From Candidatus Bathyarchaeota archaeon (GTDB lineage Archaea; Thermoproteota; Bathyarchaeia; Bathyarchaeales; Bathycorpusculaceae): a stretch of 64,000 bases of DNA. Each line of letters starts with the position of its first letter. Position 1 is the stretch's first letter. The translations under genes were made by a program, and so were the position numbers. A model generated the notes under the pieces. The model worked only from the letters and a program-made list of their open reading frames with translations, was not told the origin of the DNA and made no database searches. Location: positions 245,535 to 309,534 of the forward strand of contig PLTA01000039.1 of the NCBI GenBank assembly GCA_003164295.1. Direction: 5' to 3'. Below, piece after piece: positions 8,651-16,626 of this stretch.

Positions 8651-8732
8651 GTGCACTATTTGATTCCAAAATAAACCCTACACTTATTGGGATGAAATTC
8701 ACAAATATACACATTCACGGAAGAATTAATAA

Positions 8733-9752
8733 ATGCAAAACCAAAAAGAAGTGACTGATGCTCTCCTAAATCCTGAAGCGTACCCTGAAAATCCAGGCGA
8801 AATCAGCCTAATTCAAACACACATATCTTTTGTTTTTCTTACCAAAAATTTTGTTTATAAAATGAAGAAAGCAGTAAACTTTGGCTTTTTGGACTTTTCT
8901 ACGCCCGAAAAAAGATGCTTCTTTTGCAAAAAAGAACTAGAGCTCAATAAACGACTTTGCTCAGATGTTTACCTTGAAGTTGTTACAATCAACAAATCAA
9001 ATACTATTAAAATAAACGGTCCTGGCGACGCAATTGAATACGCCCTAAAAATGAAGCGTCTTCCTCAGGAAAAAATAATGACGATGCTCCTTAAACAGAA
9101 CAAAATACACGATAAAACTATTGATGAGCTAGCCAAGATTATCGCACAATTCCATTCAAATGCACAAAATAGCAGTGAAATAAACCAATATGGTTCCATC
9201 AAGGTCATAAAGATTAACTGGGACGAAAATTTTGCTCAAACCTCAAAATATATCAACCAAACAATTTCACAAGCTGAGTTCCAATTTATCCAAACTAAAA
9301 TCAACGGGTTCATGGAAACAAACAAACCGCTTTTTGAAAGCAGAATAAAAAACGTCAAAATCAGAGATTGCCACGGCGACATGCATTCAGGAAACATATT
9401 CATTACAGAACCAATATGCATTTTTGACGCGATAGAATTTAATGATCGCTTCAGGTACTCTGATGTTGCCTCAGATGTTGCATTCTTAGCTATGGACTTG
9501 GACTTTCAGGAGAGGCATGATCTGTCAGATTACTTTATCAAACGATACATTACGTACTCTAAAGACCAAGATTTGGGAAAAGTTCTTTCATTTTATAAGT
9601 GTTACCGTGCATATGTGCGTGGAAAAGTGATCAGCTTCAAGCTTGATGATCCGAATATAGCTGCAGAAGAAAAGAAAACCGCGACAAAAGAGGCACAAGA
9701 CTACTTTAAATTAGCTACTTACTACGCAAAGAACTTTAAGAAACCTTACTAA
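8733..9752 (+). CDS. Aminoglycoside-phosphotransferase-like kinase (COG2187 type)
   Basis: The protein has a kinase-like fold. Its Brenner-type catalytic motif is CHGDMHSGNIFI near residue 213 and its metal-binding motif is FDAIEFND near 232. The conserved N-terminal block HISFVFLTKNFVYKMKKAVN is typical of COG2187 proteins. In many bacteria this domain is fused to a COG0645 P-loop ATPase; here that partner appears to be the separate gene at 10631-11236. The substrate is unknown. The 3' end overlaps the PHP gene by 4 bp, tail to tail. Confidence 0.8.
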   Translation: MQNQKEVTDALLNPEAYPENPGEISLIQTHISFVFLTKNFVYKMKKAVNFGFLDFSTPEKRCFFCKKELELNKRLCSDVYLEVVTINKSNTIKINGPGDAIEYALKMKRLPQEKIMTMLLKQNKIHDKTIDELAKIIAQFHSNAQNSSEINQYGSIKVIKINWDENFAQTSKYINQTISQAEFQFIQTKINGFMETNKPLFESRIKNVKIRDCHGDMHSGNIFITEPICIFDAIEFNDRFRYSDVASDVAFLAMDLDFQERHDLSDYFIKRYITYSKDQDLGKVLSFYKCYRAYVRGKVISFKLDDPNIAAEEKKTATKEAQDYFKLATYYAKNFKKPY

Positions 9753-10615
9753 GAGAATTGATTAGCTACACATTCAGGAATCTGAACCGTGCCCATCAAG
9801 ATAGGTTTTTGGTGACAATCACTACCCCCCGTCATTATCAACCCTGTTTTCTTTGCGAATTCTACATAATAATTTGTTGTTTCAATGGTATTTCTTGAAT
9901 GCCAACATTCAACGCCGTCAAGATAGGGCACCATTTTGTCTTGAATAATTTCTGTTTGCTCGACCAATGATTTAGATAGTGATGCCAAGGAAGTTCCATG
10001 GGGATCATTTGGGTGTGCTAAAATCAGTTTTCCGCCAGCACTTCTGATAAGGTTTGATGCTTCTTTTAAGTGAAGCGGGTACTTGGGGACATCGCATTTT
10101 ACAAGGTATTTATCGAATGCTTCCTGACGCGTTTTAACAATGTTCTTTTTCATTAAATAGTCAGCAATATGCGGTCTACCCAGCACTCCATCAACCGACT
10201 CTTCAATCTGTCTTAGGTCATCATTTGTTAATGCTGGAATGTTTTCTTTTTTAAATTCTATATTTAGGTTGTTTAGAATTTTTGTGGCCCTTTCTTGTCT
10301 ATATTTTGCAATTGTTTCCAGTTTGTTCTCAAACGCATGATTGTTGGGGTCAAATTGATATCCTAAAAAATCCAGCGAAACAGGCTCGCCCTTATGATAT
10401 TTTGGGTGAGAGAAAGTCACATTTAATTCTACTCCCGTGATTTGTCGGATGCCCTCTTTTTTTGCAAGGGAAGTTACTTGAGTTTGGCAACTAATTGAGT
10501 CATGGTCTGTAATTGCTAAAAAGCCGATGTTTCTATCTTTAGCTTCTTTAAAAATTTCCTGAACTGTTAATTTTCCATCTGATGCGTTAGAGTGAATATG
10601 CAGGTCGATTATCAT
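9749..10615 (-). CDS. PHP-domain metal-dependent phosphoesterase
   Basis: The PHP signature is complete: DLHIHSNASDG at the N-terminus, ITDHDS near residue 37, LAHPND near 200 and GGSDCH near 265. These His/Asp residues bind two or three metals. Relatives act as 3',5'-nucleoside bisphosphate or RNA 5' exo-phosphoesterases (RNase AM/TrpH type). Length 288 aa is usual. It follows the COG0645-type ATPase gene by 15 bp on the same strand, so the two are probably cotranscribed. Confidence 0.87.
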   Translation of the reverse strand: MIIDLHIHSNASDGKLTVQEIFKEAKDRNIGFLAITDHDSISCQTQVTSLAKKEGIRQITGVELNVTFSHPKYHKGEPVSLDFLGYQFDPNNHAFENKLETIAKYRQERATKILNNLNIEFKKENIPALTNDDLRQIEESVDGVLGRPHIADYLMKKNIVKTRQEAFDKYLVKCDVPKYPLHLKEASNLIRSAGGKLILAHPNDPHGTSLASLSKSLVEQTEIIQDKMVPYLDGVECWHSRNTIETTNYYVEFAKKTGLIMTGGSDCHQKPILMGTVQIPECVANQFS

Positions 10616-10630
10616 TTTGGACGAGCCTGC

Positions 10631-11236
10631 TTACTTTTTCTCCAATCCTATCACATACCAATCTTCGGCATTATCGCGGCAAGTATCAACTGTTAAATGG
10701 AGTATCTTTAGCGATGGGTTTTCTTTTTTTATTTCTTCGGTATTAACGGGCTCAAATTTTTTCTGGTTAGCAAGATAGGCGTCTACGGTTAAAGCATTTG
10801 ATTCGTACTTTTCTTTGGTTCGTCTTTCAATTCGTGCTACAGAAACTTCCTGCGGACAACTTGTCTGCATGATCACAAACTGCATGCCATGCTTGGCTGC
10901 AACTTCCGCTGCTCGCTTACGTAGATCCTGTGTAACGAAGGTGGCGTCTAAAATAATGCCATTATCTGTTTTTCCCGCAAGTTCGTCTGCTCGCCGGAAG
11001 ACTTCATCGTAAACAGACATACGTTTGTTCATGTTTCCCGCCACTTTGGGGTCAAAAACATCCTCGTTTTTGAGTACTTCTAAACGAATAATGTCACTTC
11101 GGAGAATTGTATAACCTTTGATTTTTGAGACTTCTTCTGCAGTTTCCGTTTTCCAGGTTCCGGGTAACCCGCATGTAATTAGCAAGGTTTTGGTTCCTAA
11201 GTTGGATTTAATAAACTTGGCAAAAGCTTCTTTCAA
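10631..11236 (-). CDS. P-loop AAA-type ATPase/kinase (COG0645 type) with altered Walker A
   Basis: The N-terminal P-loop reads GLPGTWKTETAEEV where the family normally has a Gly instead of Trp (GxxGxGKS/T). The codon is TGG. Downstream features fit a small kinase: ILRSDIIR, IILDATFVTQDLRKRA and ARIERRTKEK. It is the likely partner of the COG2187 protein at 8733-9752, and the two flank a PHP gene. Activity with Trp at that position is doubtful, but the rest of the protein is intact. Confidence 0.8.
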   Translation of the reverse strand: MKEAFAKFIKSNLGTKTLLITCGLPGTWKTETAEEVSKIKGYTILRSDIIRLEVLKNEDVFDPKVAGNMNKRMSVYDEVFRRADELAGKTDNGIILDATFVTQDLRKRAAEVAAKHGMQFVIMQTSCPQEVSVARIERRTKEKYESNALTVDAYLANQKKFEPVNTEEIKKENPSLKILHLTVDTCRDNAEDWYVIGLEKK

Positions 11237-11395
11237 ACGTACACCCTCTAACAGTTAGCGTTGGATGAGCCATAATTAAACTTTTTCCAGCTTCTAAAAC
11301 TAAACTTGAACTTCTCTAAATTATAAACTACTCCAAATATAAAGCAAATTCTAAATAGTTGAAGACACAATGTTCCCTAAAAAGAGGTAATATTC

Positions 11396-12652
11396 ATGGA
11401 AGAATTCAAAGTTAAAGATAAAAGTTTAGCACCTCAAGGTCACTTACAAATTGAATGGGCAGCAAAACACATGCCCGTACTCAAAATAATAAAAACCCGA
11501 TTTGAAAAGGAAAAACCGCTTAAAGGCCAAACTCTGGCCGCATGCCTTCACGTGACCAAAGAAACCGCAGTTCTTATTAGAGTACTCATTGCTGGAGGCG
11601 CCAACGTCGCATTATGCGGCTCTAACCCTCTCTCTACGCAAGATGATGTCGCCGCTGCGTTAGCTGATAGTGGCGTTCATGTTTTTGCTTGGAGAGGACA
11701 AAATACAGAGGATTATTACAAATGTATCGATATGGTTCTGGACTTCAAACCAACTATCACTATGGATGATGGTGCTGATGTTGTCGGTATGCTCCACAGC
11801 AAACGTCCAAACCAGATTAAAGACATCAAAGGCGGGACAGAAGAAACCTCTACAGGTGTTGTCCGACTAAAAGCTATGGAAATGGATGGCAGCCTCAAAT
11901 ACCCCATTGTAGCCGTTAACGACGCGTACACAAAGTATCTCTTTGACAATCGATATGGAACAGGTCAAAGCACCATTGATGGTATTATGCGGGCAACCTC
12001 AGTTCTGCTCGCTGGCAAAAATTTTGTTGTAGGCGGATACGGCTGGTGCAGCAGAGGTATAGCCATGCGCGCCCGAGGTTTAGGCGCCAATGTTATAGTA
12101 ACAGAGATTCAACCAACACGTGCTCTAGAAGCAGTCATGGACGGTTACCGGGTAATGACCATGGCTGAAGCAGCTCCAATTGGTGACATATTTGTCACAG
12201 CCACAGGCGACATAAGCGTTATCCGCAAAGAACACATGCAAATTATGAAAGACGGCGCAATCATGTGTAACAGCGGACACTTTAACGTGGAAATCAACAT
12301 ACCAGACTTGGACTCGCTCACAAAAGCAAAACGCACGATGCGACCCAACATGGAAGAATATACATTAAAAGACGGCAGAAAACTTTACCTCCTCGCAGAA
12401 GGCAGACTTGTTAACTTGGCCGCCGCAGAAGGACACCCATCAGAAGTAATGGACATGTCATTTGCAAACCAAGCCTTATGCGCCGAATACATAGCTAAAA
12501 CCGCAAAGCTTCAAACAAAAGTCTACACAGTTCCAAAAGAGCTTGACGAAAAAGTCGCGGAGCTAAAACTGAAATCAATGGGTGTAACAATCGATGAGCT
12601 TACTGCCGAACAGAAAAAATACCTGTCAACTTGGGAAATGGGAACAACATAA
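11396..12652 (+). CDS. ahcY: S-adenosylhomocysteine hydrolase
   Basis: The enzyme splits S-adenosylhomocysteine into adenosine and homocysteine, keeping methylation going. Seen here: [11 protein letters not shown] near the start, GTEETSTGV in the catalytic domain, the conserved [18 protein letters not shown] segment, and the NAD-binding [11 protein letters not shown]. At 418 aa it has the archaeal length and lacks the insertion of long bacterial forms. AAGAGGT at 11381-11387 serves as ribosome site. In some archaea the true substrate is the inosyl form. Confidence 0.97.
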   Translation: MEEFKVKDKSLAPQGHLQIEWAAKHMPVLKIIKTRFEKEKPLKGQTLAACLHVTKETAVLIRVLIAGGANVALCGSNPLSTQDDVAAALADSGVHVFAWRGQNTEDYYKCIDMVLDFKPTITMDDGADVVGMLHSKRPNQIKDIKGGTEETSTGVVRLKAMEMDGSLKYPIVAVNDAYTKYLFDNRYGTGQSTIDGIMRATSVLLAGKNFVVGGYGWCSRGIAMRARGLGANVIVTEIQPTRALEAVMDGYRVMTMAEAAPIGDIFVTATGDISVIRKEHMQIMKDGAIMCNSGHFNVEINIPDLDSLTKAKRTMRPNMEEYTLKDGRKLYLLAEGRLVNLAAAEGHPSEVMDMSFANQALCAEYIAKTAKLQTKVYTVPKELDEKVAELKLKSMGVTIDELTAEQKKYLSTWEMGTT

Positions 12653-12725
12653 ACAAGAGCTCACTCCCTACATGACAAACTTTAAATTGCTTGACATAAT
12701 ACATGGCTATAAAGTGGTGACTTAA

Positions 12726-13073
12726 ATGGTTAGCAAAGATCAAGGAATAGGTGGAGCAATACTCGCAGTATGCGTTATAGTCGCTATCGGATTTGTAGTT
12801 CTAGTAGCTGTTCCTAAACAGTTGTTCGGATGGGATCCTGCCACCGTTAGACTAGATGCTGTACTGATTCTTGTGTCCATAGCCTTTATCGCTATCTTAG
12901 CGATCGGAGCATGGATAGGATGGACAATGGCAACAACACCGCCGCCAAAACCAATCGAAGAAATAACAACTGAAATAGAAGAGAAAAAAGAAGAGCCGAA
13001 AGTAGAGGCACCAGCTCAACAAGCCGAGGCAACTGCCACCGAAGAAAAATCTGTACCTAAGAAAAAGAAATAA
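12726..13073 (+). CDS. Small membrane protein with charged C-terminal tail (hypothetical)
   Basis: There are two predicted membrane helices (about residues 10-30 and 45-70). A cytoplasmic-looking tail rich in Glu, Lys, Pro and Ala follows, ending in KKKK. I recognise no family. The ATG follows AAAGTGGTGACTTAA, with GGTGA as ribosome site. It lies 73 bp after ahcY on the same strand and may be cotranscribed. Confidence 0.75.
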   Translation: MVSKDQGIGGAILAVCVIVAIGFVVLVAVPKQLFGWDPATVRLDAVLILVSIAFIAILAIGAWIGWTMATTPPPKPIEEITTEIEEKKEEPKVEAPAQQAEATATEEKSVPKKKK

Positions 13074-13143
13074 ACTAAAATAAATTTTTCTTATATTTCA
13101 ATTCTTTAATTTTTTTATTACTTAAAGCTAAGATTTGTTCTGG

Positions 13144-13500
13144 TTACGTTTCTTGTCTCATTTTTTTAAGCATACATTCAAGGATATCCTTGCAGGAAAG
13201 GCATTCGTCCGGAATCTTCTCTTTTTTCACTCGTTCGCTTAAATATCCAAGATGATAATTGCAAGAGTCCTGTTTCTTTTTATTTTGGGTTGTTTTCTCT
13301 TTACATGAAATTGCTTCAGCGCTTGCTTTTTCTGATTTATTATCTGATTCAACTTGAGCCATGATTATTATTTCAGTCAAACAGTATGGACATGCGGAGT
13401 ACGGTTCACGCGAATCCTGCTGTAAATTTAAGGTTTTAAGTGGTTTGTCAAAGTTTTTGTTGCATAGAGGATTCGGGCAAGTAAGCGACGTTTTTTCCAC
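13144..13500 (-). CDS. Cysteine-rich zinc-binding protein (hypothetical, 118 aa)
   Basis: Two Cys clusters are present: CPNPLC with CPYC at the N-terminus (a zinc-ribbon pattern), and C-x2-C-x5-C at the C-terminus (CLSCKDILEC). A variable Ser/Lys/Gln-rich linker joins them. The family is unknown to me. It is downstream of no obvious operon partner; the gene at 12726 converges on it. Confidence 0.72.
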   Translation of the reverse strand: MEKTSLTCPNPLCNKNFDKPLKTLNLQQDSREPYSACPYCLTEIIIMAQVESDNKSEKASAEAISCKEKTTQNKKKQDSCNYHLGYLSERVKKEKIPDECLSCKDILECMLKKMRQET

Positions 13501-13566
13501 TCTTCTCTATTCACAATAAGTAAGATTACTGGTTTATAGTTGATGAATCTGGAATCAAGATTTTAA

Positions 13567-14763
13567 CTATTCGACCTTGCAGGTTTGGGTTGGAGATGCC
13601 AGCTTCTTTAAGTCATCAGCGCCTTCAGCGTATCCTGAAGCAACTAATACGTCGCCTTCTTGAATTTTTGAGTCTGCTCTTGGCCGCAAGCATTTCTCTC
13701 CTCTTTTAATTACTAAAACCCACATCCCTGTTTCTTCGTGGATACGCGCTTCTTTCAAGGTCTTATTTACAAGGAGTGACTCTGCTGTAACGCACGCTTG
13801 GGCGACTGTTTCCTCTGCCTCTTTGATTGTCAATTTCAAAATAGGGTGGGGTTCGATGCCTCTCAGCACAACTTCAGCTATATCTGCGGCGGCATCAGCA
13901 ATTTTTTCTGTGGCTACCCCCAGCCTGATTAAACCTAGAAAACCTGGGGCTTCTTCTTTTTTGAAGTCACTTGTTAACGCAAGCAATTCAAAATCTGTGT
14001 GCAACTGATCCATGCGTTCTTCGAGTGCTTCAACTTCTTCAGCAAGCTGTGTACTGTTTAATAGAAGTGAAGAATATGCGAGGTCGAGCATTAACTCGGA
14101 TGTATCTTTGAGTTCAACAAAGCGCGAAACGATTTCTTCAAATTTAGCTCGTTCTTGAACGTTTAGCTTTGCCAGTTCTCCTTCGGCTAAGTCTTTAAAC
14201 TCTTCAATACCCAATTGCGCTCCGCGTGTAATTAGAATATCTCCTTCAAAAACTCGCTCTGTCTTTTTGGGATTGAGAATCCAATCATGATTTCGACGTA
14301 TGGCAATGATATCAACCCCCATTCTTGCGGTTAAATCAAGTTCCTCTATTCTTTTCTTCACTATCGCTGAGTTCGCTTTAACAGTAACTTTCATTAGGCG
14401 TTCTTCTACTTTTTCAAAGATTTCGCCGACTATGGGGTGAATGCCAATGTTGCGAGTTACGATTGCGGCTATGTCGGCTGCTGCATCTGAAATTTTATCT
14501 GTTGCCGAAGCTACTCTGGAGATGCCTACCATTGCCTCTGCATCTTTAGGATTTCGAGAAGCTACCATTATTTCCATATCTAAAAGATACGTTAATGTAT
14601 CTACTCGGCTTTCGAGGGCAAGAACATCCTGAGCGAGATCTTTATCATTGTATAAAGCCGACGAATAGGCTAAATCGATCATTAATTCCGAGAGATTTTT
14701 CATTTCAAGTAAAAGTTCTCGAACCGGGATAGGTTTGTATTCTATCTTTTCAAATTTAGGCAT
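13567..14763 (-). CDS. Tandem PhoU/TrkA_C regulatory protein of the MgtE-type transporter
   Basis: The protein is an internal duplication: PhoU-like helical domain, TrkA_C (RCK_C) domain, PhoU, TrkA_C. The two TrkA_C copies end in EGDILITRG and EGDVLVASG. Repeated PhoU segments LAYSSALYNDKDLAQDVLAL and LAYSSLLLNSTQLAEEVEAL show the duplication directly. RCK_C domains bind small ligands or nucleotides and gate transporters. It is 57 bp downstream of the MgtE-like transporter on the same strand, a recurrent archaeal pair, so it probably controls that transporter. Confidence 0.88.
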   Translation of the reverse strand: MPKFEKIEYKPIPVRELLLEMKNLSELMIDLAYSSALYNDKDLAQDVLALESRVDTLTYLLDMEIMVASRNPKDAEAMVGISRVASATDKISDAAADIAAIVTRNIGIHPIVGEIFEKVEERLMKVTVKANSAIVKKRIEELDLTARMGVDIIAIRRNHDWILNPKKTERVFEGDILITRGAQLGIEEFKDLAEGELAKLNVQERAKFEEIVSRFVELKDTSELMLDLAYSSLLLNSTQLAEEVEALEERMDQLHTDFELLALTSDFKKEEAPGFLGLIRLGVATEKIADAAADIAEVVLRGIEPHPILKLTIKEAEETVAQACVTAESLLVNKTLKEARIHEETGMWVLVIKRGEKCLRPRADSKIQEGDVLVASGYAEGADDLKKLASPTQTCKVE

Positions 14764-14820
14764 CCCTTGAGGCCGCTCTCCAAAATAACTTAGTGCTCTT
14801 GATTATTTTAATCATACTCC

Positions 14821-16071
14821 TTAAACCCCAATTAAAATTAATGCTGCAAGCAACGCGATTGATGTCACTATGGTAGATAATGAAGTTTCGATAGGAATCA
14901 CAAAATTTTCTGGGTTCAATCCTCTTTTGAATGTCAATATTGAAATTCCAAAGGATATGAGGACTATACCTATGACAGCTATGACATTTGATAGCCAGAT
15001 TACTCCTATGAAACTAAGTGCATTTGGCAGAGCAAAAACTCTGTTAATTCCGAGAGATATGAAGGCCAAAATGGTGACAATTAAAAACGACGCGAGCCAG
15101 GAGCTCGCGATGTTTTTAGTGTGATTTTTTATTGATGAAAAAGAAGGCTTCAGCAAACCCAAAGCAAGTTTAGTGTTAGCAGTTGAACCCACAACTGAAC
15201 CGACATTACTTACCATGTTTATTAAAGCTGGATAAATTGTGAAGATTTCTTTTCGGTTTGCAGCAAACTTGCTTATTCCTTTAAAAATTGTTCCCGTTAG
15301 AGTAACCAGTAAAGATACAACCAGAAGCATAATGATCGATTCACGAATAGTCGTTATGAATTCAGGTTCTTTCTTATCTTTCGATAATAAGTATAAAACG
15401 AGTAAGACATGGGTAAAGCCAAAAGCAATTATTGTTAATCTGCCCAAAAAGGGCAAAAAGAAGAAGAGGTTAAGAACTGCAATATAACAAAGTGTTATGA
15501 AAATGTTTGCTGCAGTCGAAATTATCGGGTAAACAACTATATCTGGGTCTAATCCTCGTTTAAAAGAAACAAAAGCAACTTTTATGGTTACAAAAGAAAA
15601 AAGTAGACCCATTGCTAGTGTTGAAACCATTACTGATAGTATGGCCGGAAAATCGGTTAGGGCTATTCCCCAAAGCAAATAACCGAATAATAAAGAAATT
15701 ACGCTTACTGCTAAGCTTGTTACTAGGGTCAATACAATTATGGCGTGAATTAATTTGTGGAAGCTTTTGGTATTTCCAGAAAATCGTGGATAAATAGTGC
15801 CAAGATGTAGTCCAGTGCTTAAACGGCCGCTAAGTAAACCGCTGATGACTCTTGTGCTTATAAGGGTTGGATAAAGCGCCAAAGCCCAAGGGGAGAGTCT
15901 GAAAACATTAAGTTGATAAGCTATTAAAAACCCGGCAGCCAATCCCGCTATGTCAAAAAAATACGCTAAGGATGTTTCTTTGAACATTCCCCAGAAATTT
16001 CTTGATAGGCCGCCATGTGAAATTCTTGTTGCCCCCTTAACATTCAAAATCTCTTGAATGCTGTTTTGCAA
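14821..16071 (-). CDS. MgtE/SLC41-type divalent cation transporter (duplicated channel domain)
   Basis: There are about ten membrane helices in two homologous halves. Each half ends in the MgtE signature: FKRGLDPDIVVYPI near residue 190 and FKRGLNPENFVIPIETSLST near 380. No cytoplasmic CBS or N domain is present, as in SLC41-like archaeal forms. The likely cargo is Mg2+ or another divalent cation. The start is a TTG with no clear ribosome site; an ATG 8 bases upstream is out of frame, so the start is tentative. Confidence 0.85.
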   Translation of the reverse strand: MQNSIQEILNVKGATRISHGGLSRNFWGMFKETSLAYFFDIAGLAAGFLIAYQLNVFRLSPWALALYPTLISTRVISGLLSGRLSTGLHLGTIYPRFSGNTKSFHKLIHAIIVLTLVTSLAVSVISLLFGYLLWGIALTDFPAILSVMVSTLAMGLLFSFVTIKVAFVSFKRGLDPDIVVYPIISTAANIFITLCYIAVLNLFFFLPFLGRLTIIAFGFTHVLLVLYLLSKDKKEPEFITTIRESIIMLLVVSLLVTLTGTIFKGISKFAANRKEIFTIYPALINMVSNVGSVVGSTANTKLALGLLKPSFSSIKNHTKNIASSWLASFLIVTILAFISLGINRVFALPNALSFIGVIWLSNVIAVIGIVLISFGISILTFKRGLNPENFVIPIETSLSTIVTSIALLAALILIGV

Positions 16072-16626
16072 AGAGCATGCGGGATAGAGTTTGGTTGAAA
16101 TTGAAATGCTTTTTTATAACATTTAATGTTGTAGTTGCCGCTTGGGGGTCCTTTGTATTTGTGAATTTGTGGACTCTTGTCATATATTTATCGCCCTTTT
16201 TTTTGTTGGCGGTCCACATTTCCCGATTTCTGTCTTTGCGGGCTGCCAAATTCGTTTTAACTGCCGATTAAAGTTTTTGAAAGACATCCATGGTTTAAAT
16301 AGTTTCTGTAAATGCGTTTTTTAGTTAACTTTTCGCGTGTTGATTTTCCTTTAGCGTGCTAAAATTTTATGGGGCATTCCTCAATTTTGAGGAATTTTAG
16401 GGAGTACCTTTTGAAAAAATCAGGTCAAAATAACTAAAAATTGACCTTTAAATTGGAAATAACCAGTGAAATGGGTATTTTGGGAAAAAAAAGCACAGGC
16501 GGAAAATTCCTCATTTACATGGACAACTAATATGTAATTTGCCCGTTTTTTAATGTAAAATGCAGCTAATTGCCCAAAAAGTGATAATAATTATGGAAAA
16601 CCTGACTTATGGTTTTTCTAGCTCCA
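16072..16626. other. 555-bp intergenic region between the MgtE-like and radical SAM genes
   Basis: I find no convincing gene here. On the minus strand a TATA-like ATAAATATATG around 16181-16191 could drive the transporter gene, leaving a leader of roughly 85 nt. An inverted repeat TTCCTCA-ATTT-TGAGGAA sits at 16377-16394, nearer the 3' end of the radical SAM gene. I looked for a magnesium riboswitch-like fold in the leader and could not support one by eye. Confidence 0.5.
16377..16394. repeat. Inverted repeat TTCCTCA-ATTT-TGAGGAA
   Basis: Seven-base arms enclose a 4-base spacer. It lies 233 bp beyond the stop of the radical SAM gene. It could be an operator or a 3' hairpin of that transcript; no poly-T tract follows on either strand, so terminator function is not supported. 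Confidence 0.4.

Noticed and set aside
16037..16249. 70-codon minus-strand ORF upstream of the MgtE-like gene
   Set aside because: It overlaps the start of the transporter gene in another frame, has low-complexity basic composition and no recognisable motif; it looks like chance.
16072..16330. Magnesium riboswitch in the leader of the MgtE-like gene
   Set aside because: I could not find a supported fold or conserved motif; the predicted leader is short and AT-rich.
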